Assembly (NCBI RefSeq): GCF_001306915.1
Contig: NZ_LJTC01000001.1
Coordinates: 159,887-223,886 of the forward strand
Length of the DNA stretch: 64,000 bases
Direction of reading: 5' to 3'
DNA from: Pseudoalteromonas lipolytica
GTDB lineage: Bacteria > Pseudomonadota > Gammaproteobacteria > Enterobacterales > Alteromonadaceae
Position numbers and translations under genes: made by a program
Notes under the pieces: model-generated
Told to the model about the DNA's origin: nothing
Database searches by the model: none
Seen by the model: only the letters and a program-made list of their open reading frames with translations
In this document: piece by piece, positions 32,794-42,857 of the stretch
Layout of the letters: every line of letters begins with the position of its first letter
Numbering within the stretch: the stretch's first letter is position 1

Positions 32794-33981
32794 CTAACTC
32801 AACTCCCTAATCGCATTACTAATCCCATCTAGCGTAAGTGGGTACATGCGGTTATCCATTAACTGCTTTATAAAATCAATTGATTGATAATAGCGCCAGT
32901 GTTCAACGGGTTGTGGGTTGAGCCAAGCGACTTTATCAAAGTGATTGGTTATGCGGTTTAACCAAGCGCTGCCGGGTTCTTCATTCCAATGCTCCACGCT
33001 GCCACCAGGGTAAGCGATTTCGTAAGGGCCCATGGTGGCATCGCCAACAAAGATCACCTTGTAGTCGCTGGTGAACTTGTTAATCAAGGTCATGGTATCA
33101 ATGACGTTTGAGTGACGACGCTCGTTGTCTTGCCAAACATGCTCATATAAACAGTTATGAAAATAGTAAAACTCAAGGTGTTTAAACTCGCTGTGGGCGG
33201 CGCTAAATAGCTCTTCGCAGGTATGAATGTAATCATCCATTGAACCGCCGATATCAAACAACATTAATACTTTTACTGCATTATGGCGCTCTGGTGCCAT
33301 TTTCACATCCAACATACCGCCTTGCTTTGCAGTTGCGCGGATGGTTTCGGTTAAATCGAGAGTATCACTTGCACCAGTACGGGCAAATTTACGCAGTTTT
33401 TTTAGAGCGAGTTTAATGGTGCGCGAGCCGATTTCACGGTCACTATCAAGGTTTCGGTAGCTGCGTTTATCCCACACTTTTACCGCACGGCGATGTCGGT
33501 TACCGTCTTGGCCTATGCGCACACCTTCAGGGTTATACCCATAGGCGCCAAATGGTGAAGTGCCACCGGTACCCACCCACTTATTGCCCCCTGCATGGCG
33601 CTTTTGCTGCTCTTCAAGGCGTTGCTTGAGGGTTTCCATGAGTTTATCAAGGCCGCCCATGGCTTGTAATTGCGCTTTTTCTTCTTCGCTTAAGTGTTTT
33701 TCAAACTCTTTGCGCAGCCAATCATCAGGCAAGGCATGTTGCTGTTTTAAGCTTTCGAGCAGATCAAGGTCGGCCACGCCACTAAAATAATCTGCAAAGG
33801 CTTTATCAAAACGATCAAAGTGGGTTTCATCCTTGACCATGATGGTACGCGCTAAGTAATAAAACGCGTCAACATCGGCAAAAATAACCCCTTGCTTGAG
33901 CGCATTGATCAAATCAAGTAGCTCTCGCAAACTAACAGGTAAGCGATATTCGCGAAGTTTAAAGAAAAACGCAATTAACAT
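32794..33981 (-). CDS. VWA domain (CoxE-like) protein
   Basis: The 395-residue cytoplasmic protein has a helical N-terminal half and a C-terminal von Willebrand A domain (about 225-395) with the metal-ion-dependent adhesion site DIGGS in MLFDIGGSMDDYI, a change from the usual DxSxS (Ser to Gly at the third position). A basic-rich GGNKWVGTGGTSPFG and RHRRAVKVWDKRSYRNLD segment lies before it. It starts one base after the stop of a MoxR-type ATPase gene. MoxR/VWA pairs act as chaperone systems that load metals or remodel partner complexes; the client here is unknown. Confidence 0.88.
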   Translation of the reverse strand: MLIAFFFKLREYRLPVSLRELLDLINALKQGVIFADVDAFYYLARTIMVKDETHFDRFDKAFADYFSGVADLDLLESLKQQHALPDDWLRKEFEKHLSEEEKAQLQAMGGLDKLMETLKQRLEEQQKRHAGGNKWVGTGGTSPFGAYGYNPEGVRIGQDGNRHRRAVKVWDKRSYRNLDSDREIGSRTIKLALKKLRKFARTGASDTLDLTETIRATAKQGGMLDVKMAPERHNAVKVLMLFDIGGSMDDYIHTCEELFSAAHSEFKHLEFYYFHNCLYEHVWQDNERRHSNVIDTMTLINKFTSDYKVIFVGDATMGPYEIAYPGGSVEHWNEEPGSAWLNRITNHFDKVAWLNPQPVEHWRYYQSIDFIKQLMDNRMYPLTLDGISNAIRELS

Positions 33982-33982
33982 C

Positions 33983-34831
33983 TTAACGGCGGCTCATAAA
34001 CGCAAGTTTTTCGATTAAGCTAATGTCTTGCTCGTTCTTCAATAGTGCGCCAAACATTGGCATTAAGCCGCCTTTTTGGCTTTTATCATGCAGTGTTTTA
34101 GCGTCTATATCTTCGGCCATCAGTAGCTTTAACCAATCGAGTAGTTCGCTGGTTGATGGCTTTTTCTTAATGCCATTTACGTCACGTAGATTAAAGAACA
34201 CCTCAAGTGCTTGGCGAACTAAATCTTGTTTAACATGCGGGTGATGTACATCGATAATTTGTGCCATTTCTTCACTACTTGGAAAATCAATGTAATGGAA
34301 AAAACAACGACGTAAAAAGGCGTCTGGCAGTTCTTTTTCGTTATTTGACGTAATGATCACAATCGGACGTTGCTTTGCAATAACTCGCTCGCCAGTCTCA
34401 TAAACATGAAACTCCATTTTATCGAGCTCTAATAGCAAGTCGTTGGGAAATTCAATATCGGCTTTGTCTATTTCATCAATCAATAGCACAGGGCGCTTGT
34501 TATGTTGCTCACCATAGGTAAAGGCTTGCCATAATTTCCCTTTTACAATGTAGTTGCTGATATCGTGCACACGCTCATCACCTAACTGGCTATCGCGAAG
34601 GCGCGATACCGCATCATATTCATACAGGCCTTGCTGCGCTTTAGTGGTTGATTTGATATGCCATTGAATTAGCGTGGTGTCTAAGCTTTTTGCAAGCTCC
34701 TCGGCCAGCATGGTTTTACCTGTGCCAGGTTCACCTTTAATTAGCAGGGGTTTTTCGAGCAATATTGCTGCGTTAACCGCTTGTTTTAATGAGTTACTGG
34801 CAATGTAGTTATCGGTTGAATTAAAAAGCAC
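33983..34831 (-). CDS. MoxR-type AAA ATPase
   Basis: The 282-residue ATPase has a Walker A KGEPGTGKTML (about 37-47), a Walker B VLLIDEIDKAD, the sensor/arginine segments ITSNNEKELPDAFLRRCFF and a C-terminal lid. It begins with GTG, preceded by AAGGTG. It is translationally coupled to the VWA protein downstream and is expected to be its partner. Homologous pairs are common in proteobacteria but the substrate is unknown in most. Confidence 0.9.
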   Translation of the reverse strand: MLFNSTDNYIASNSLKQAVNAAILLEKPLLIKGEPGTGKTMLAEELAKSLDTTLIQWHIKSTTKAQQGLYEYDAVSRLRDSQLGDERVHDISNYIVKGKLWQAFTYGEQHNKRPVLLIDEIDKADIEFPNDLLLELDKMEFHVYETGERVIAKQRPIVIITSNNEKELPDAFLRRCFFHYIDFPSSEEMAQIIDVHHPHVKQDLVRQALEVFFNLRDVNGIKKKPSTSELLDWLKLLMAEDIDAKTLHDKSQKGGLMPMFGALLKNEQDISLIEKLAFMSRR

Positions 34832-34883
34832 GATGTCACCTTATCTGGTCTGAGCAGTGATTAATAACGTCATGATGCCACAG

Positions 34884-35102
34884 TTAGTCGGCGTCTGAAA
34901 GGTATGCAAAACGCGGTACTGTTTTACCCTCTACAGTAACTGTTTCTGTAAACATACTAAGTGGGCGTGCCCACATACCAAATTCGCCATATAGCGCTTG
35001 ATAAATTACCAATGGCTCATTAGTTTCGCTGTGGGTAGCAATATATTCAACTTTGTATTTTGGGCCTTTGTAATGTTGGTAAATACCGGGTTTGATTGTC
35101 AT
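34884..35102 (-). CDS. DUF1653 protein
   Basis: A 72-residue soluble protein with the DUF1653 core: [44 protein letters not shown] and VPRFAYL. Function unknown. The open frame extends 22 codons upstream, but those residues ([15 protein letters not shown]) do not fit the family, so I start at MTIKPGIYQ, with GAG upstream. It is divergent from the DUF2947 gene with about 80 bases between starts, and lies upstream of the MoxR gene on the same strand. Confidence 0.85.
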   Translation of the reverse strand: MTIKPGIYQHYKGPKYKVEYIATHSETNEPLVIYQALYGEFGMWARPLSMFTETVTVEGKTVPRFAYLSDAD

Positions 35103-35180
35103 GTGTTTATCTCGCATCTTGGAGTCATTTGGGTATAATTGCAGTTTGCACATTTTACGCTGAAACAAACTGCCTAAACT

Positions 35181-35663
35181 ATGAATTATATTTCGTTAGA
35201 TGAATACAAAAAAGCCTGGGTTTTTCGTCATAAAGATATGCCGATAAGCAGCGAAGACGCAGCGCAAATTAAACCAATGAGCGTTGAACGCGCTGCGGTC
35301 TTATGGACTACTATGGTGAGCCGCGAACATGATCACCCTGACTTTTTTGATAAAACAGATTGGTGTGGCAAAGACGACAGCTTTTCAGAGACTATTAATT
35401 GGGAAAACGCTTGGGAAGCGGGTGATGAGCAGTTACCAGAAGAAATCCTAAACCACTTAGCGTGGGAAGCTAATACCACTGTTTATTTTTGTATGGCTCG
35501 CGACAATATCATTGAAACCAGCTTTGCCGTTTTCAAGCGTTGTTGGCAAAACTTTATGTTTTTAGCTGATGGTAGTTTGTTGTTAGGTAAAAAGCGTGAT
35601 GCAGTAGTGCAGTTTTTAGAAACTGGTAACGCAAAGTTGGGTAAAAAAGGCGCAGTAAAGTAG
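35181..35663 (+). CDS. DUF2947 protein
   Basis: The 160-residue soluble protein resembles the DUF2947 family of marine gammaproteobacteria: it opens with an [19 protein letters not shown] segment, has [53 protein letters not shown] and the closing [13 protein letters not shown]. It is rich in Trp and acidic residues. Function unknown. It is probably transcribed alone, 60 bases before the next gene. Confidence 0.82.
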   Translation: MNYISLDEYKKAWVFRHKDMPISSEDAAQIKPMSVERAAVLWTTMVSREHDHPDFFDKTDWCGKDDSFSETINWENAWEAGDEQLPEEILNHLAWEANTTVYFCMARDNIIETSFAVFKRCWQNFMFLADGSLLLGKKRDAVVQFLETGNAKLGKKGAVK

Positions 35664-35722
35664 CGCTCAATAAACGCTCTATGCTATAAAACAGTCAAGC
35701 AATTGTTTTATAAGAGCGCGCA

Positions 35723-36355
35723 TTGTCTAAACCAACTTCACAGAGCGAACACTCGCAACAAGCCGAAATTTGGCAAACTGATGCCGAGCGTGCTTTGTAT
35801 GCGCAGTTATGTAATGCATTTTATGCTCGTGAGATCCCGCGTTTAGTCGATGAACCTGATACTGCAAGGCTTAAACGCTTATTAGCAAGTTTGCCTTACT
35901 ATATTGAGCGTTTAGCTATGCGTATAGTTAGTGGCGATGCACCATTACAGCTTGATTCACAAAATGGCAGTTGGCTTGAAAAACAAAAAACAACGCCACC
36001 TGTTTATAATAAAAAAGACTCAAAAGACTTTTATAGTCAACATGCTAAGCGCGGGTTAATTGTTCCCGTGCTAATTAATGACGAGCAATGTACAACTGTG
36101 CGCATAGACAGCTTAGATCAAGTAAGCGACAATAAGGTACATTGCAACGAGCTTGGTTGGTTTGATACTTCAGGTGAATCGCTAGAAAGCACGCATATTC
36201 AACTGCTTAAGCCTGCAAAGGCAGTGATGGCGGCGGCGTGTTGCGGTCATCAATGGCAATTTAATAAACGCATCACACCTAAGCGTTTGTCATTAAGAGA
36301 AATGCTACTAGCAAGCAATATAAATTGGCGTAATTTAAAACGCCCTTTGACTTAA
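35723..36355 (+). CDS. Hypothetical protein, 210 residues
   Basis: I do not recognise this gene. It encodes a soluble, mostly polar protein with an N-terminal helical part ([37 protein letters not shown]), a central beta-rich part ([25 protein letters not shown]) and a C-terminal Cys pair [10 protein letters not shown]. It begins with TTG after AAGAG. It lies just upstream of ftsB; no link is known. Confidence 0.65.
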   Translation: MSKPTSQSEHSQQAEIWQTDAERALYAQLCNAFYAREIPRLVDEPDTARLKRLLASLPYYIERLAMRIVSGDAPLQLDSQNGSWLEKQKTTPPVYNKKDSKDFYSQHAKRGLIVPVLINDEQCTTVRIDSLDQVSDNKVHCNELGWFDTSGESLESTHIQLLKPAKAVMAAACCGHQWQFNKRITPKRLSLREMLLASNINWRNLKRPLT

Positions 36356-36377
36356 TTTAACCGCGAAGGAGTGTTCA

Positions 36378-36668
36378 ATGCGGGTTTTTCAATTCGCCTT
36401 GTTATGTTTGGCTTTATTTCTGCAATATCGTTTATGGTTTGGTCATAATGGTGTGCAAGATTACACTCGTCTGAAACAAGCGGTTACCTCTCATCAAGAC
36501 ACTAACGCGAAATTATTAAAGCGCAATACTGTACTTAAAGCAGATATAAAAGATCTAAAGCTTGGTCAAGAAGGTATCGAAGAGCGCGCGCGTAATGAAT
36601 TAGGAATGATTAAACCTGGCGAAACCTTTATTCGCGTTTTGCCGGGCCAACAACAAAATGAAAATTAA
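36378..36668 (+). CDS. ftsB: Cell division protein FtsB
   Basis: FtsB is a small bitopic divisome protein that forms a complex with FtsL and FtsQ. The 96-residue product has a short cytoplasmic start, one membrane segment (about 3-20), a coiled coil (about 30-65: [19 protein letters not shown]) and the family motif [26 protein letters not shown] precedes the ATG. It opens the ftsB-ispD-ispF-truD-surE-pcm run; its end overlaps ispD by 11 bases. Confidence 0.95.
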   Translation: MRVFQFALLCLALFLQYRLWFGHNGVQDYTRLKQAVTSHQDTNAKLLKRNTVLKADIKDLKLGQEGIEERARNELGMIKPGETFIRVLPGQQQNEN

Positions 36669-37359
36669 GCAAACTATAACCGCCATTGTTCCCGCTGCGG
36701 GGGTAGGGAGTCGAATGCAGCATTCGGCGCCAAAGCAGTATATTGAACTGGCGGGTAAAACTATTTTAGAACACACTCTGAGTAAACTTGCAGAACTTAA
36801 CGAATTAAACACCATAAAAGTAGCAATTAGCGATGATGACGGCTACTTTGCTGATTTACCACACATAGATAAGCGTATTGAGCGTGTGAGTGGTGGTAAA
36901 GAGCGCGCTGATTCAGTGCTTAACGCCTTGCTATCACTTGCTGATAATCCACCTGATTGGGTACTTGTGCACGATGCAGCAAGGCCGTTAGTGTGTTTGG
37001 CTGATATTCAGCGTTTAATGACAGAATGCATCGCTGCCAATGAAGGCGGTATCTTAGCGTCAAAAGTAAAAGACACCATTAAGCGCGGTCATACCCACAG
37101 TGAGCAAACAGTGCCTCGTGATGATTTATGGCAGGCACTCACTCCTCAGTTTTTCCCTTATCAAGCGCTGACTAATGCGCTATCAAGTGCCCTTAAAAAT
37201 GGTGTGACTATCACTGATGAAGCATCGGCAATTGAATGGGCTAAGCAGCCTGTTAAGCTGGTTGCCGGTCGCAGTGACAATATTAAAATCACCACCCCAG
37301 AAGATTTAGATTTAGCAGCATTTTTACTGCAAAAACAACAAAACGAGAGTACCTCATGA
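36658..37359 (+). CDS. ispD: 2-C-methyl-D-erythritol 4-phosphate cytidylyltransferase IspD
   Basis: IspD makes CDP-methylerythritol in the MEP isoprenoid pathway. The 233-residue protein has [11 protein letters not shown] and PKQY near the N-terminus, [11 protein letters not shown] and a late TDEASAIEW segment. It overlaps ftsB at its start and ispF by four bases (ATGA) at its end, so translation is coupled. Confidence 0.96.
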   Translation: MKIKQTITAIVPAAGVGSRMQHSAPKQYIELAGKTILEHTLSKLAELNELNTIKVAISDDDGYFADLPHIDKRIERVSGGKERADSVLNALLSLADNPPDWVLVHDAARPLVCLADIQRLMTECIAANEGGILASKVKDTIKRGHTHSEQTVPRDDLWQALTPQFFPYQALTNALSSALKNGVTITDEASAIEWAKQPVKLVAGRSDNIKITTPEDLDLAAFLLQKQQNESTS

Positions 37360-37838
37360 TTCGAATTGGCCATGGCTTTGATGTACACAAATTTGGCGGC
37401 GAAGGCCCGTTGGTAATTTGTGGTGAAAAAATAGATTACCCACAAGGCTTTTTAGCGCATTCAGATGGTGATGTTGCCATTCACGCATTGTGTGATGCTA
37501 TTTTAGGTGCATTAGCAATGGGGGATATTGGCAAGCATTTTCCAGACACTGCGAGCGAATACGAAAATATTGATAGCCGAATTTTACTACGCCACGTGGT
37601 TGGGCTTGCTAAAGAGCAAGGTTACGTACTTGGCAATGCCGATGTGACGATTGTTGCGCAAGCACCAAAAATGTTGCCACATATTCAAGCAATGCGTGAA
37701 AACTTATGCCAAGACCTTGAAGCTGATATTTCACAAGTTAATGTGAAAGCAACAACCACAGAGAAGCTAGGGTTTGAAGGCCGCAAAGAAGGTATTTCAA
37801 GCCACGCAGTGGTGATTATGAGCAAACTAAGCGCATGA
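37356..37838 (+). CDS. ispF: 2-C-methyl-D-erythritol 2,4-cyclodiphosphate synthase IspF
   Basis: IspF closes the cyclodiphosphate ring in the MEP pathway. The 160-residue protein starts [13 protein letters not shown] with the Zn-binding Asp8 and His10, has [18 protein letters not shown] with the third ligand His, KFP-type [11 protein letters not shown] and [16 protein letters not shown]. It overlaps ispD and truD by four bases each. Confidence 0.97.
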   Translation: MIRIGHGFDVHKFGGEGPLVICGEKIDYPQGFLAHSDGDVAIHALCDAILGALAMGDIGKHFPDTASEYENIDSRILLRHVVGLAKEQGYVLGNADVTIVAQAPKMLPHIQAMRENLCQDLEADISQVNVKATTTEKLGFEGRKEGISSHAVVIMSKLSA

Positions 37839-38863
37839 GTGAGTTAAACTACCTATACGGTAAACCTCTTTCTAAGGCTGACTTTAAAACTCACGCCGAA
37901 GACTTCATGGTTGATGAAGACTTGGGGATTGAGTTTACTGGTTCTGGTGAACATGTTTGCTTGCAGGTTGTAAAAAAAGGTGAAAATACTCAGTTTATTG
38001 CGAAACGCATTGCCGAAAAAGCAGGGGTATCTCCACGTGATGTGAGTTATGCAGGCTTAAAAGACCGTCATGGCGTGTGTACACAGTGGTTTAGCGTGCC
38101 AGTACCAATTAAAAAGCACATAGAATTTAGTGAACTGAATAACGAGCAATTTTTTGTAATTTCGCAACAGCGCCATAACCGTAAGCTCAGAACGGGTTGC
38201 CATAAAGGCAATCGCTTTACCATTACGTTACGCAACGTGACTGAGCCGCTGGATATTTTGTGCCGTATCAACGCGGTGCGTGCAGGGGTGCCTAATTACT
38301 TTGGTGAGCAGCGCTTTGGGCATGGTGGTCACAACCTTGAAATGGCAAAGCGCATGTTTGCTGGAGAGCGTATCCGCGATAAAAAATTGCGTGGTTTAGT
38401 TATTTCAGCTGCACGATCTTATGTATTTAATGAAATTGTGAGTATGCGGGTTGCCGAGCATGGCCTTGCAAAAACAATGCACCGCGAAGTGTTTATGCTC
38501 AGCGGCAGTAATGCCTTTTTTGAAGACAACATTAGTGATGACAATATTGCTCGCTTAGCGTCTGGTGATATTGTGATGTCGGCCCCCATGGTTGGTAAAG
38601 GCGAAAAAGGCCTGACCGAAACCGAAAAAGTGTGGCTAGAACCTTATCAATCTTGGATAGAGGGCCTTAGCGAACTTGGCCTTAAGAATGAGCGTAGAAT
38701 GTTACGCCTTATTCCTGATTCATTAGCTGTTGAAACGATTGACGAAACTACTTTAAAGTTAAGCTTTGGTCTACCAAAAGGCTGTTTTGCTACTGCCTTA
38801 CTGCGTGAGTTGGTGGACTATCAAGATGCAAGCCCCAGAGAACAAAAACAAAAGGATGCGTAA
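37835..38863 (+). CDS. truD: tRNA pseudouridine(13) synthase TruD
   Basis: TruD modifies U13 of tRNA-Glu. The 342-residue enzyme has the catalytic Asp in [26 protein letters not shown], the [13 protein letters not shown] motif and a TRUD insertion domain. It starts with an ATGA overlap after ispF and is followed with no gap by surE. Confidence 0.96.
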   Translation: MSELNYLYGKPLSKADFKTHAEDFMVDEDLGIEFTGSGEHVCLQVVKKGENTQFIAKRIAEKAGVSPRDVSYAGLKDRHGVCTQWFSVPVPIKKHIEFSELNNEQFFVISQQRHNRKLRTGCHKGNRFTITLRNVTEPLDILCRINAVRAGVPNYFGEQRFGHGGHNLEMAKRMFAGERIRDKKLRGLVISAARSYVFNEIVSMRVAEHGLAKTMHREVFMLSGSNAFFEDNISDDNIARLASGDIVMSAPMVGKGEKGLTETEKVWLEPYQSWIEGLSELGLKNERRMLRLIPDSLAVETIDETTLKLSFGLPKGCFATALLRELVDYQDASPREQKQKDA

Positions 38864-39628
38864 ATGAAAATCTTATTGAGCAATGATGATGGCGTACATG
38901 CTAAAGGGATTGCGGTTTTGTATCATGCATTAACGCAAATTGCAGATGTGACTTTAGTGGCGCCAGATCGCAATTGCAGTGGCGCAAGTAATTCATTAAC
39001 GCTCATGAACCCATTGCGTGCAACCACCCTTGATAATGGCTTTATTTCGATTAATGGCACGCCGACTGACTGTGTGCACTTAGGGGTTAACGAGTTAACC
39101 GAGCAGCAGCCAGATCTAGTGGTTGCAGGAATAAACCACGGCGCTAACCTAGGTGATGATACCTTGTATTCAGGCACCGTTGCAGCCGCCACAGAAGGAC
39201 GCCACTTAGGATTGCCGGCGATTGCTGTGTCGTTATGCTCTAAAGAAGGAAATCACTTTGAAACTGCTGCTGCGGTTGCAGTGAGTATTATCAAAGAGTT
39301 GGCATCGCACCCATTACCGAAAGATCAAATCATCAACTTAAACGTGCCAGATATTCCGCTTACAGAGCTCAAAGGAGTTAAGGTAACCCGTTTAGGTTCG
39401 CGTCATAAAGCTGAAACCATGACGAAACAACAAGACCCATGGGGCCGTGACATTTATTGGTATGGTACCCTTGGTGCTGAAAGTGATGCAGGTGAAGGCA
39501 CTGATTTTTATGCCATAAATAATGGTTATGCATCAGTGACCCCGCTTAGTGTTGATATGACGGCGAAAGAGAGCTTACAAGCCGTCGATAGCTGGTTAGC
39601 AAATATGGAGATTAATAGTGCTGACTAA
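38864..39628 (+). CDS. surE: 5'-nucleotidase SurE
   Basis: SurE is a divalent-metal nucleotidase and polyphosphatase linked to survival in stationary phase. The 254-residue protein has the metal-binding [13 protein letters not shown] head, [18 protein letters not shown] and the [16 protein letters not shown] motif. The ATG follows the truD stop directly, and its end overlaps pcm by 11 bases, the conserved surE-pcm arrangement. Confidence 0.97.
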   Translation: MKILLSNDDGVHAKGIAVLYHALTQIADVTLVAPDRNCSGASNSLTLMNPLRATTLDNGFISINGTPTDCVHLGVNELTEQQPDLVVAGINHGANLGDDTLYSGTVAAATEGRHLGLPAIAVSLCSKEGNHFETAAAVAVSIIKELASHPLPKDQIINLNVPDIPLTELKGVKVTRLGSRHKAETMTKQQDPWGRDIYWYGTLGAESDAGEGTDFYAINNGYASVTPLSVDMTAKESLQAVDSWLANMEINSAD

Positions 39629-40256
39629 TTATAATCGCAGCGCACTGGCATTAGCAGAGTTATTGAAACGCGAAGGTGTAGAAGACAGCACTGTGCTTGA
39701 AGCGATAGCCTCAACACCCAGACACATTTTTATCGATGATGTTTTACAGCACAAAGCTTATCAAAATACCGCATTGCCAATTGGTCAAGGACAAACGATT
39801 TCGCAGCCTTATATTGTCGCACGTATGACTGAGCTACTTCGCTTAGCGGGCGTACGTGATAAAGTGCTCGAAATTGGCACAGGGTCTGGCTACCAAACGG
39901 CAATACTGGCAAAAACGTTCACTAAAGTGTGCTCGGTAGAGCGTATAAAAGCACTACAGTGGCAAGCAAAACGCCGTTTGCACAAACTCGATTTATATAA
40001 TGTCACCATGAAACATGGTGATGGTTGGCAAGGCTGGCAATCACAAGCGCCGTTTGAGGGGATTATTGTTACAGCTGCAGCCGCCACTATGCCACAAGGG
40101 TTACTTGCTCAATTGGCTGATGGGGGCGTTATGATTGCACCTATCGGTGAGCAAGATCAGCAATTAATGATGGTCGTTAGAAATGGCGATACTTTCACAG
40201 AACATAAAGTTGCACCAGTAAGATTTGTACCTTTGGTACCTGGTGATATTGAATAG
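39618..40256 (+). CDS. pcm: Protein-L-isoaspartate O-methyltransferase
   Basis: Pcm repairs isoaspartyl residues in aged proteins with S-adenosylmethionine. The 212-residue class I methyltransferase has [23 protein letters not shown] and the SAM site [16 protein letters not shown]. It starts with GTG inside the end of surE. Part of the surE-pcm-nlpD-rpoS stationary-phase block. Confidence 0.96.
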   Translation: MLTNYNRSALALAELLKREGVEDSTVLEAIASTPRHIFIDDVLQHKAYQNTALPIGQGQTISQPYIVARMTELLRLAGVRDKVLEIGTGSGYQTAILAKTFTKVCSVERIKALQWQAKRRLHKLDLYNVTMKHGDGWQGWQSQAPFEGIIVTAAAATMPQGLLAQLADGGVMIAPIGEQDQQLMMVVRNGDTFTEHKVAPVRFVPLVPGDIE

Positions 40257-40267
40257 GACGTTAAACT

Positions 40268-40846
40268 TTGAAGTTGTTTACTAAGTTATATGATATGGCA
40301 CTGGTATGGGCTAAACATCGCCATGCAGAGCGTTATTTAGCAGGGATGAGTTTTGCTGAATCTGTTTTTTTTCCGGTACCACCGGATGTCATGCTAGCAC
40401 CTATGTCACTTGCTCAACCAGATAAAGCATGGCGTTTTGCCAGCTTTACGACGATTGCTTCAGTGATTGGTGGTATTTTAGGTTACTTACTTGGCTTTTG
40501 GTTATTCGAACCTGTGGTCGAGCCGCTGATTGCGCAAATGGGTTGGCAAGCGAAATTTGACACAGCGCTAAGTTGGTTTGAAAACTACGGTGTGTGGGTG
40601 GTGTTTTTAGCGGGCTTCTCCCCCATACCTTATAAGGTTTTCACCATAGGTGCTGGTTTGATGCAAATGGCATTTCTGCCGTTTCTAATTGCTTCGGCAA
40701 TTGGTCGTGGCGCACGCTTTTTCTTAGTGTCGGCTTTAATGAAGTGGGGCGGCGTTAAAATGGAGCAGAAATTACGTCAATATGTTGAAGCGCTTGGCTG
40801 GGGATTAGTTGTTTTAGTTGTGGTTGCGTACTTTTTACTGCGATAA
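40268..40846 (+). CDS. YqaA/DedA-type membrane protein
   Basis: The 192-residue protein belongs to the small SNARE-associated/VTT (DedA-like) membrane family, with a polar N-terminus, MSFAESVFFPVPPDVMLAPM, at least four membrane segments and GFSPIPYKVFTIGAGLMQM. Members affect membrane homeostasis and may transport lipids or ions. It opens with TTG, with AGGA upstream. In related genomes this gene sits between pcm and nlpD, as here. Confidence 0.88.
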   Translation: MKLFTKLYDMALVWAKHRHAERYLAGMSFAESVFFPVPPDVMLAPMSLAQPDKAWRFASFTTIASVIGGILGYLLGFWLFEPVVEPLIAQMGWQAKFDTALSWFENYGVWVVFLAGFSPIPYKVFTIGAGLMQMAFLPFLIASAIGRGARFFLVSALMKWGGVKMEQKLRQYVEALGWGLVVLVVVAYFLLR

Positions 40847-40888
40847 CCCGTAAAACCATTAAACTAGTACGATAAGGAGCATTTTACG

Positions 40889-41713
40889 ATGAGCAGGCAG
40901 ATAACAGTCTATGTTACTTTGTTTCTTAGTATTTTGCTCTTTGGTTGTACTTCTCGCGAAGCGCCAGCACCGGTGAGTAGTTTAGACAATAAAGTTAAAC
41001 CCGCCACTCGCAAAGTAAATATCTCTGGCTCAAAATATGTAGTCAAAAAGGGCGATACTTTATATTCAATTGCTTTTAGCGCTCAGCAAGATTTTCGAAC
41101 CCTCGCAAAAATAAACGATATTCCAGCACCTTATACCATCTTCCCTGGGCAGAATATTTCGCTCATAAAATCGGCACAAAAACAAAAAAAGACGAAAAAA
41201 TATACGAATTCGAGTAAAAAGTCTACTGTTTCTATACAAAAAAATAACAAAAAATTAAAGAAAGAGCTTGATCAGCCAAAACAACGAGAGTATGTTCAGA
41301 AACAAGCCAACAAAATAATTAGTGAAAAAAAACGTAATTCTAATGCAAAAGTTGTATGGAACTGGCCTGCTAAAGGTAAAGTAACGCAACGCTTCTCTAA
41401 TAAAGAGAATGGCTTTAAAGGGTTACAGATCACTAATAAACAAGGGGCTTCTGTTGTAGCTGCTGCACATGGAACTGTGGTATACGCGGGCAACGCATTG
41501 AGGGGGTATGGTAATTTAATCATTTTGAAACACAATGATGATTACCTAAGTGCTTACGCGCACAATTCAAAGTTGCTTGTAAAGGAAAAACAGGAAGTAA
41601 AGGCGGGGCAGAAAATAGCAGAAATGGGCAGTTCAGACTCTACGGTTACGGCTTTGAGATTTGAAATTCGTTATCGGGGTCAAGCAGTCAATCCTGCTAA
41701 GTATCTACCTTAG
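40889..41713 (+). CDS. nlpD: Lipoprotein NlpD (LysM/LytM amidase activator)
   Basis: NlpD is an outer-membrane lipoprotein that activates the septal amidase AmiC. The 274-residue product has a lipobox LFGC, a LysM domain (about 50-92: YVVKKGDTLYSIAFS, INDIPAPYTIFPGQNISL), a long Lys/Gln-rich linker and a C-terminal LytM/M23 domain. Catalytic Zn ligands are missing: the usual HxH before FEIR reads ALRFEIR here, fitting an activator rather than a hydrolase. rpoS follows 60 bases on; in E. coli its main promoter lies within nlpD. Confidence 0.94.
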   Translation: MSRQITVYVTLFLSILLFGCTSREAPAPVSSLDNKVKPATRKVNISGSKYVVKKGDTLYSIAFSAQQDFRTLAKINDIPAPYTIFPGQNISLIKSAQKQKKTKKYTNSSKKSTVSIQKNNKKLKKELDQPKQREYVQKQANKIISEKKRNSNAKVVWNWPAKGKVTQRFSNKENGFKGLQITNKQGASVVAAAHGTVVYAGNALRGYGNLIILKHNDDYLSAYAHNSKLLVKEKQEVKAGQKIAEMGSSDSTVTALRFEIRYRGQAVNPAKYLP

Positions 41714-41773
41714 CCATTTAGGGTATTGATAAAGTGATTTAGCTCAATCACATATTTGCTCGGGAGGACGCTT

Positions 41774-42757
41774 ATGGGTCACACAGCAAAACTTGAGAAA
41801 AAAACTGACGCGATTGACGATAAATTTGATGACACGGTAGTCGAAGAAGAGTCTTCTGAATTACTTGAAGAAGTCGACAACGAAGATGAAATTTTTGCAA
41901 AAGAAGAAGTTGCCAAGAATTTAGATGCTACACAGCTGTATCTTGGTGAGATTGGTTTTTCTCCGCTGTTAAGCGCAGAAGAAGAAGTCTATTTTGCTCG
42001 AAAAGCACTGAAAGGCTGTGAAGCCTCTCGCAAGCGAATGATTGAAAGTAATTTACGTTTAGTGGTGAAAATTGCCCGCCGCTATAACAACCGTGGCCTT
42101 GCGCTACTAGACCTTATTGAAGAAGGTAATTTAGGCCTTATCAGAGCCGTTGAGAAATTTGACCCAGAACGAGGTTTCCGTTTTTCAACTTATGCAACTT
42201 GGTGGATACGTCAAACCATTGAACGTGCCATCATGAACCAAACACGTACGATTCGTTTACCTATTCATGTGGTCAAAGAGCTTAATGTTTATTTAAGAAC
42301 AGCCCGTGAATTAACGCAGAAACTTGACCATGAACCCACTGCAGAAGAAATTGCAGAGTGCTTAGATAAGCCGGTTGAAGATGTTACTAAGATGCTGCGT
42401 TTAAACGAAAAAATCACCTCGGTGGATACACCTATCGGTGGTGAAAATGACAAAGCGTTATTAGATATTATCGCCGATGAGAAAGACTACGGTCCAGAAG
42501 GCGAAGTACAAAACAATGACATCAACAAGCACATTGTTGATTGGCTTGGAGAGTTAAACCCGAAACAGCGTGAAGTACTTGCTCGTCGTTTTGGTTTACT
42601 GGGCTATGAGCCATCAACCCTTGAAGATGTTGGTCGTGAAATTGGCTTAACACGTGAACGTGTAAGACAAATTCAAGTGGAAGCATTACGTCGCTTAAAA
42701 GACATTTTGCAACACGAAGGTTTAAGTACAGATAGCCTATTCGACCAATTCACCTGA
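41774..42757 (+). CDS. rpoS: RNA polymerase sigma factor RpoS
   Basis: The stationary-phase and stress sigma factor. The 327-residue sigma70-family protein has an acidic N-terminus, region 1.2 [20 protein letters not shown], region 2 [16 protein letters not shown] and [17 protein letters not shown], region 3 and region 4.2 [25 protein letters not shown] precedes the ATG; six extra codons upstream are not used. Gene order nlpD-rpoS is standard. Protein level is probably set by proteolysis and translation as in relatives. Confidence 0.97.
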   Translation: MGHTAKLEKKTDAIDDKFDDTVVEEESSELLEEVDNEDEIFAKEEVAKNLDATQLYLGEIGFSPLLSAEEEVYFARKALKGCEASRKRMIESNLRLVVKIARRYNNRGLALLDLIEEGNLGLIRAVEKFDPERGFRFSTYATWWIRQTIERAIMNQTRTIRLPIHVVKELNVYLRTARELTQKLDHEPTAEEIAECLDKPVEDVTKMLRLNEKITSVDTPIGGENDKALLDIIADEKDYGPEGEVQNNDINKHIVDWLGELNPKQREVLARRFGLLGYEPSTLEDVGREIGLTRERVRQIQVEALRRLKDILQHEGLSTDSLFDQFT

Positions 42758-42813
42758 TTTGACAACAATGAATACCTGATCAAGGGTATCGAACCCACGG
42801 GTTCAGAACACAC

Positions 42814-42843
42814 AAAAAAGCTGACGTTACGTCAGCTTTTTTA
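42814..42843. terminator. Bidirectional terminator between rpoS and mutS
   Basis: GCTGACG (42820-42826) pairs with CGTCAGC (42830-42836) around TTA, flanked by A6 and T6. It serves both convergent genes. A separate short hairpin GAACCC/GGGTTC lies at 42791-42804. Confidence 0.9.
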
Positions 42844-42857
42844 TATCCACTCAAATT

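Noticed and set aside
42785..42806. tRNA T-arm-like sequence (TCGAACCCACGGGTTC)
   Set aside because: No acceptor, D or anticodon arm is found around it; it is only a short hairpin after rpoS.
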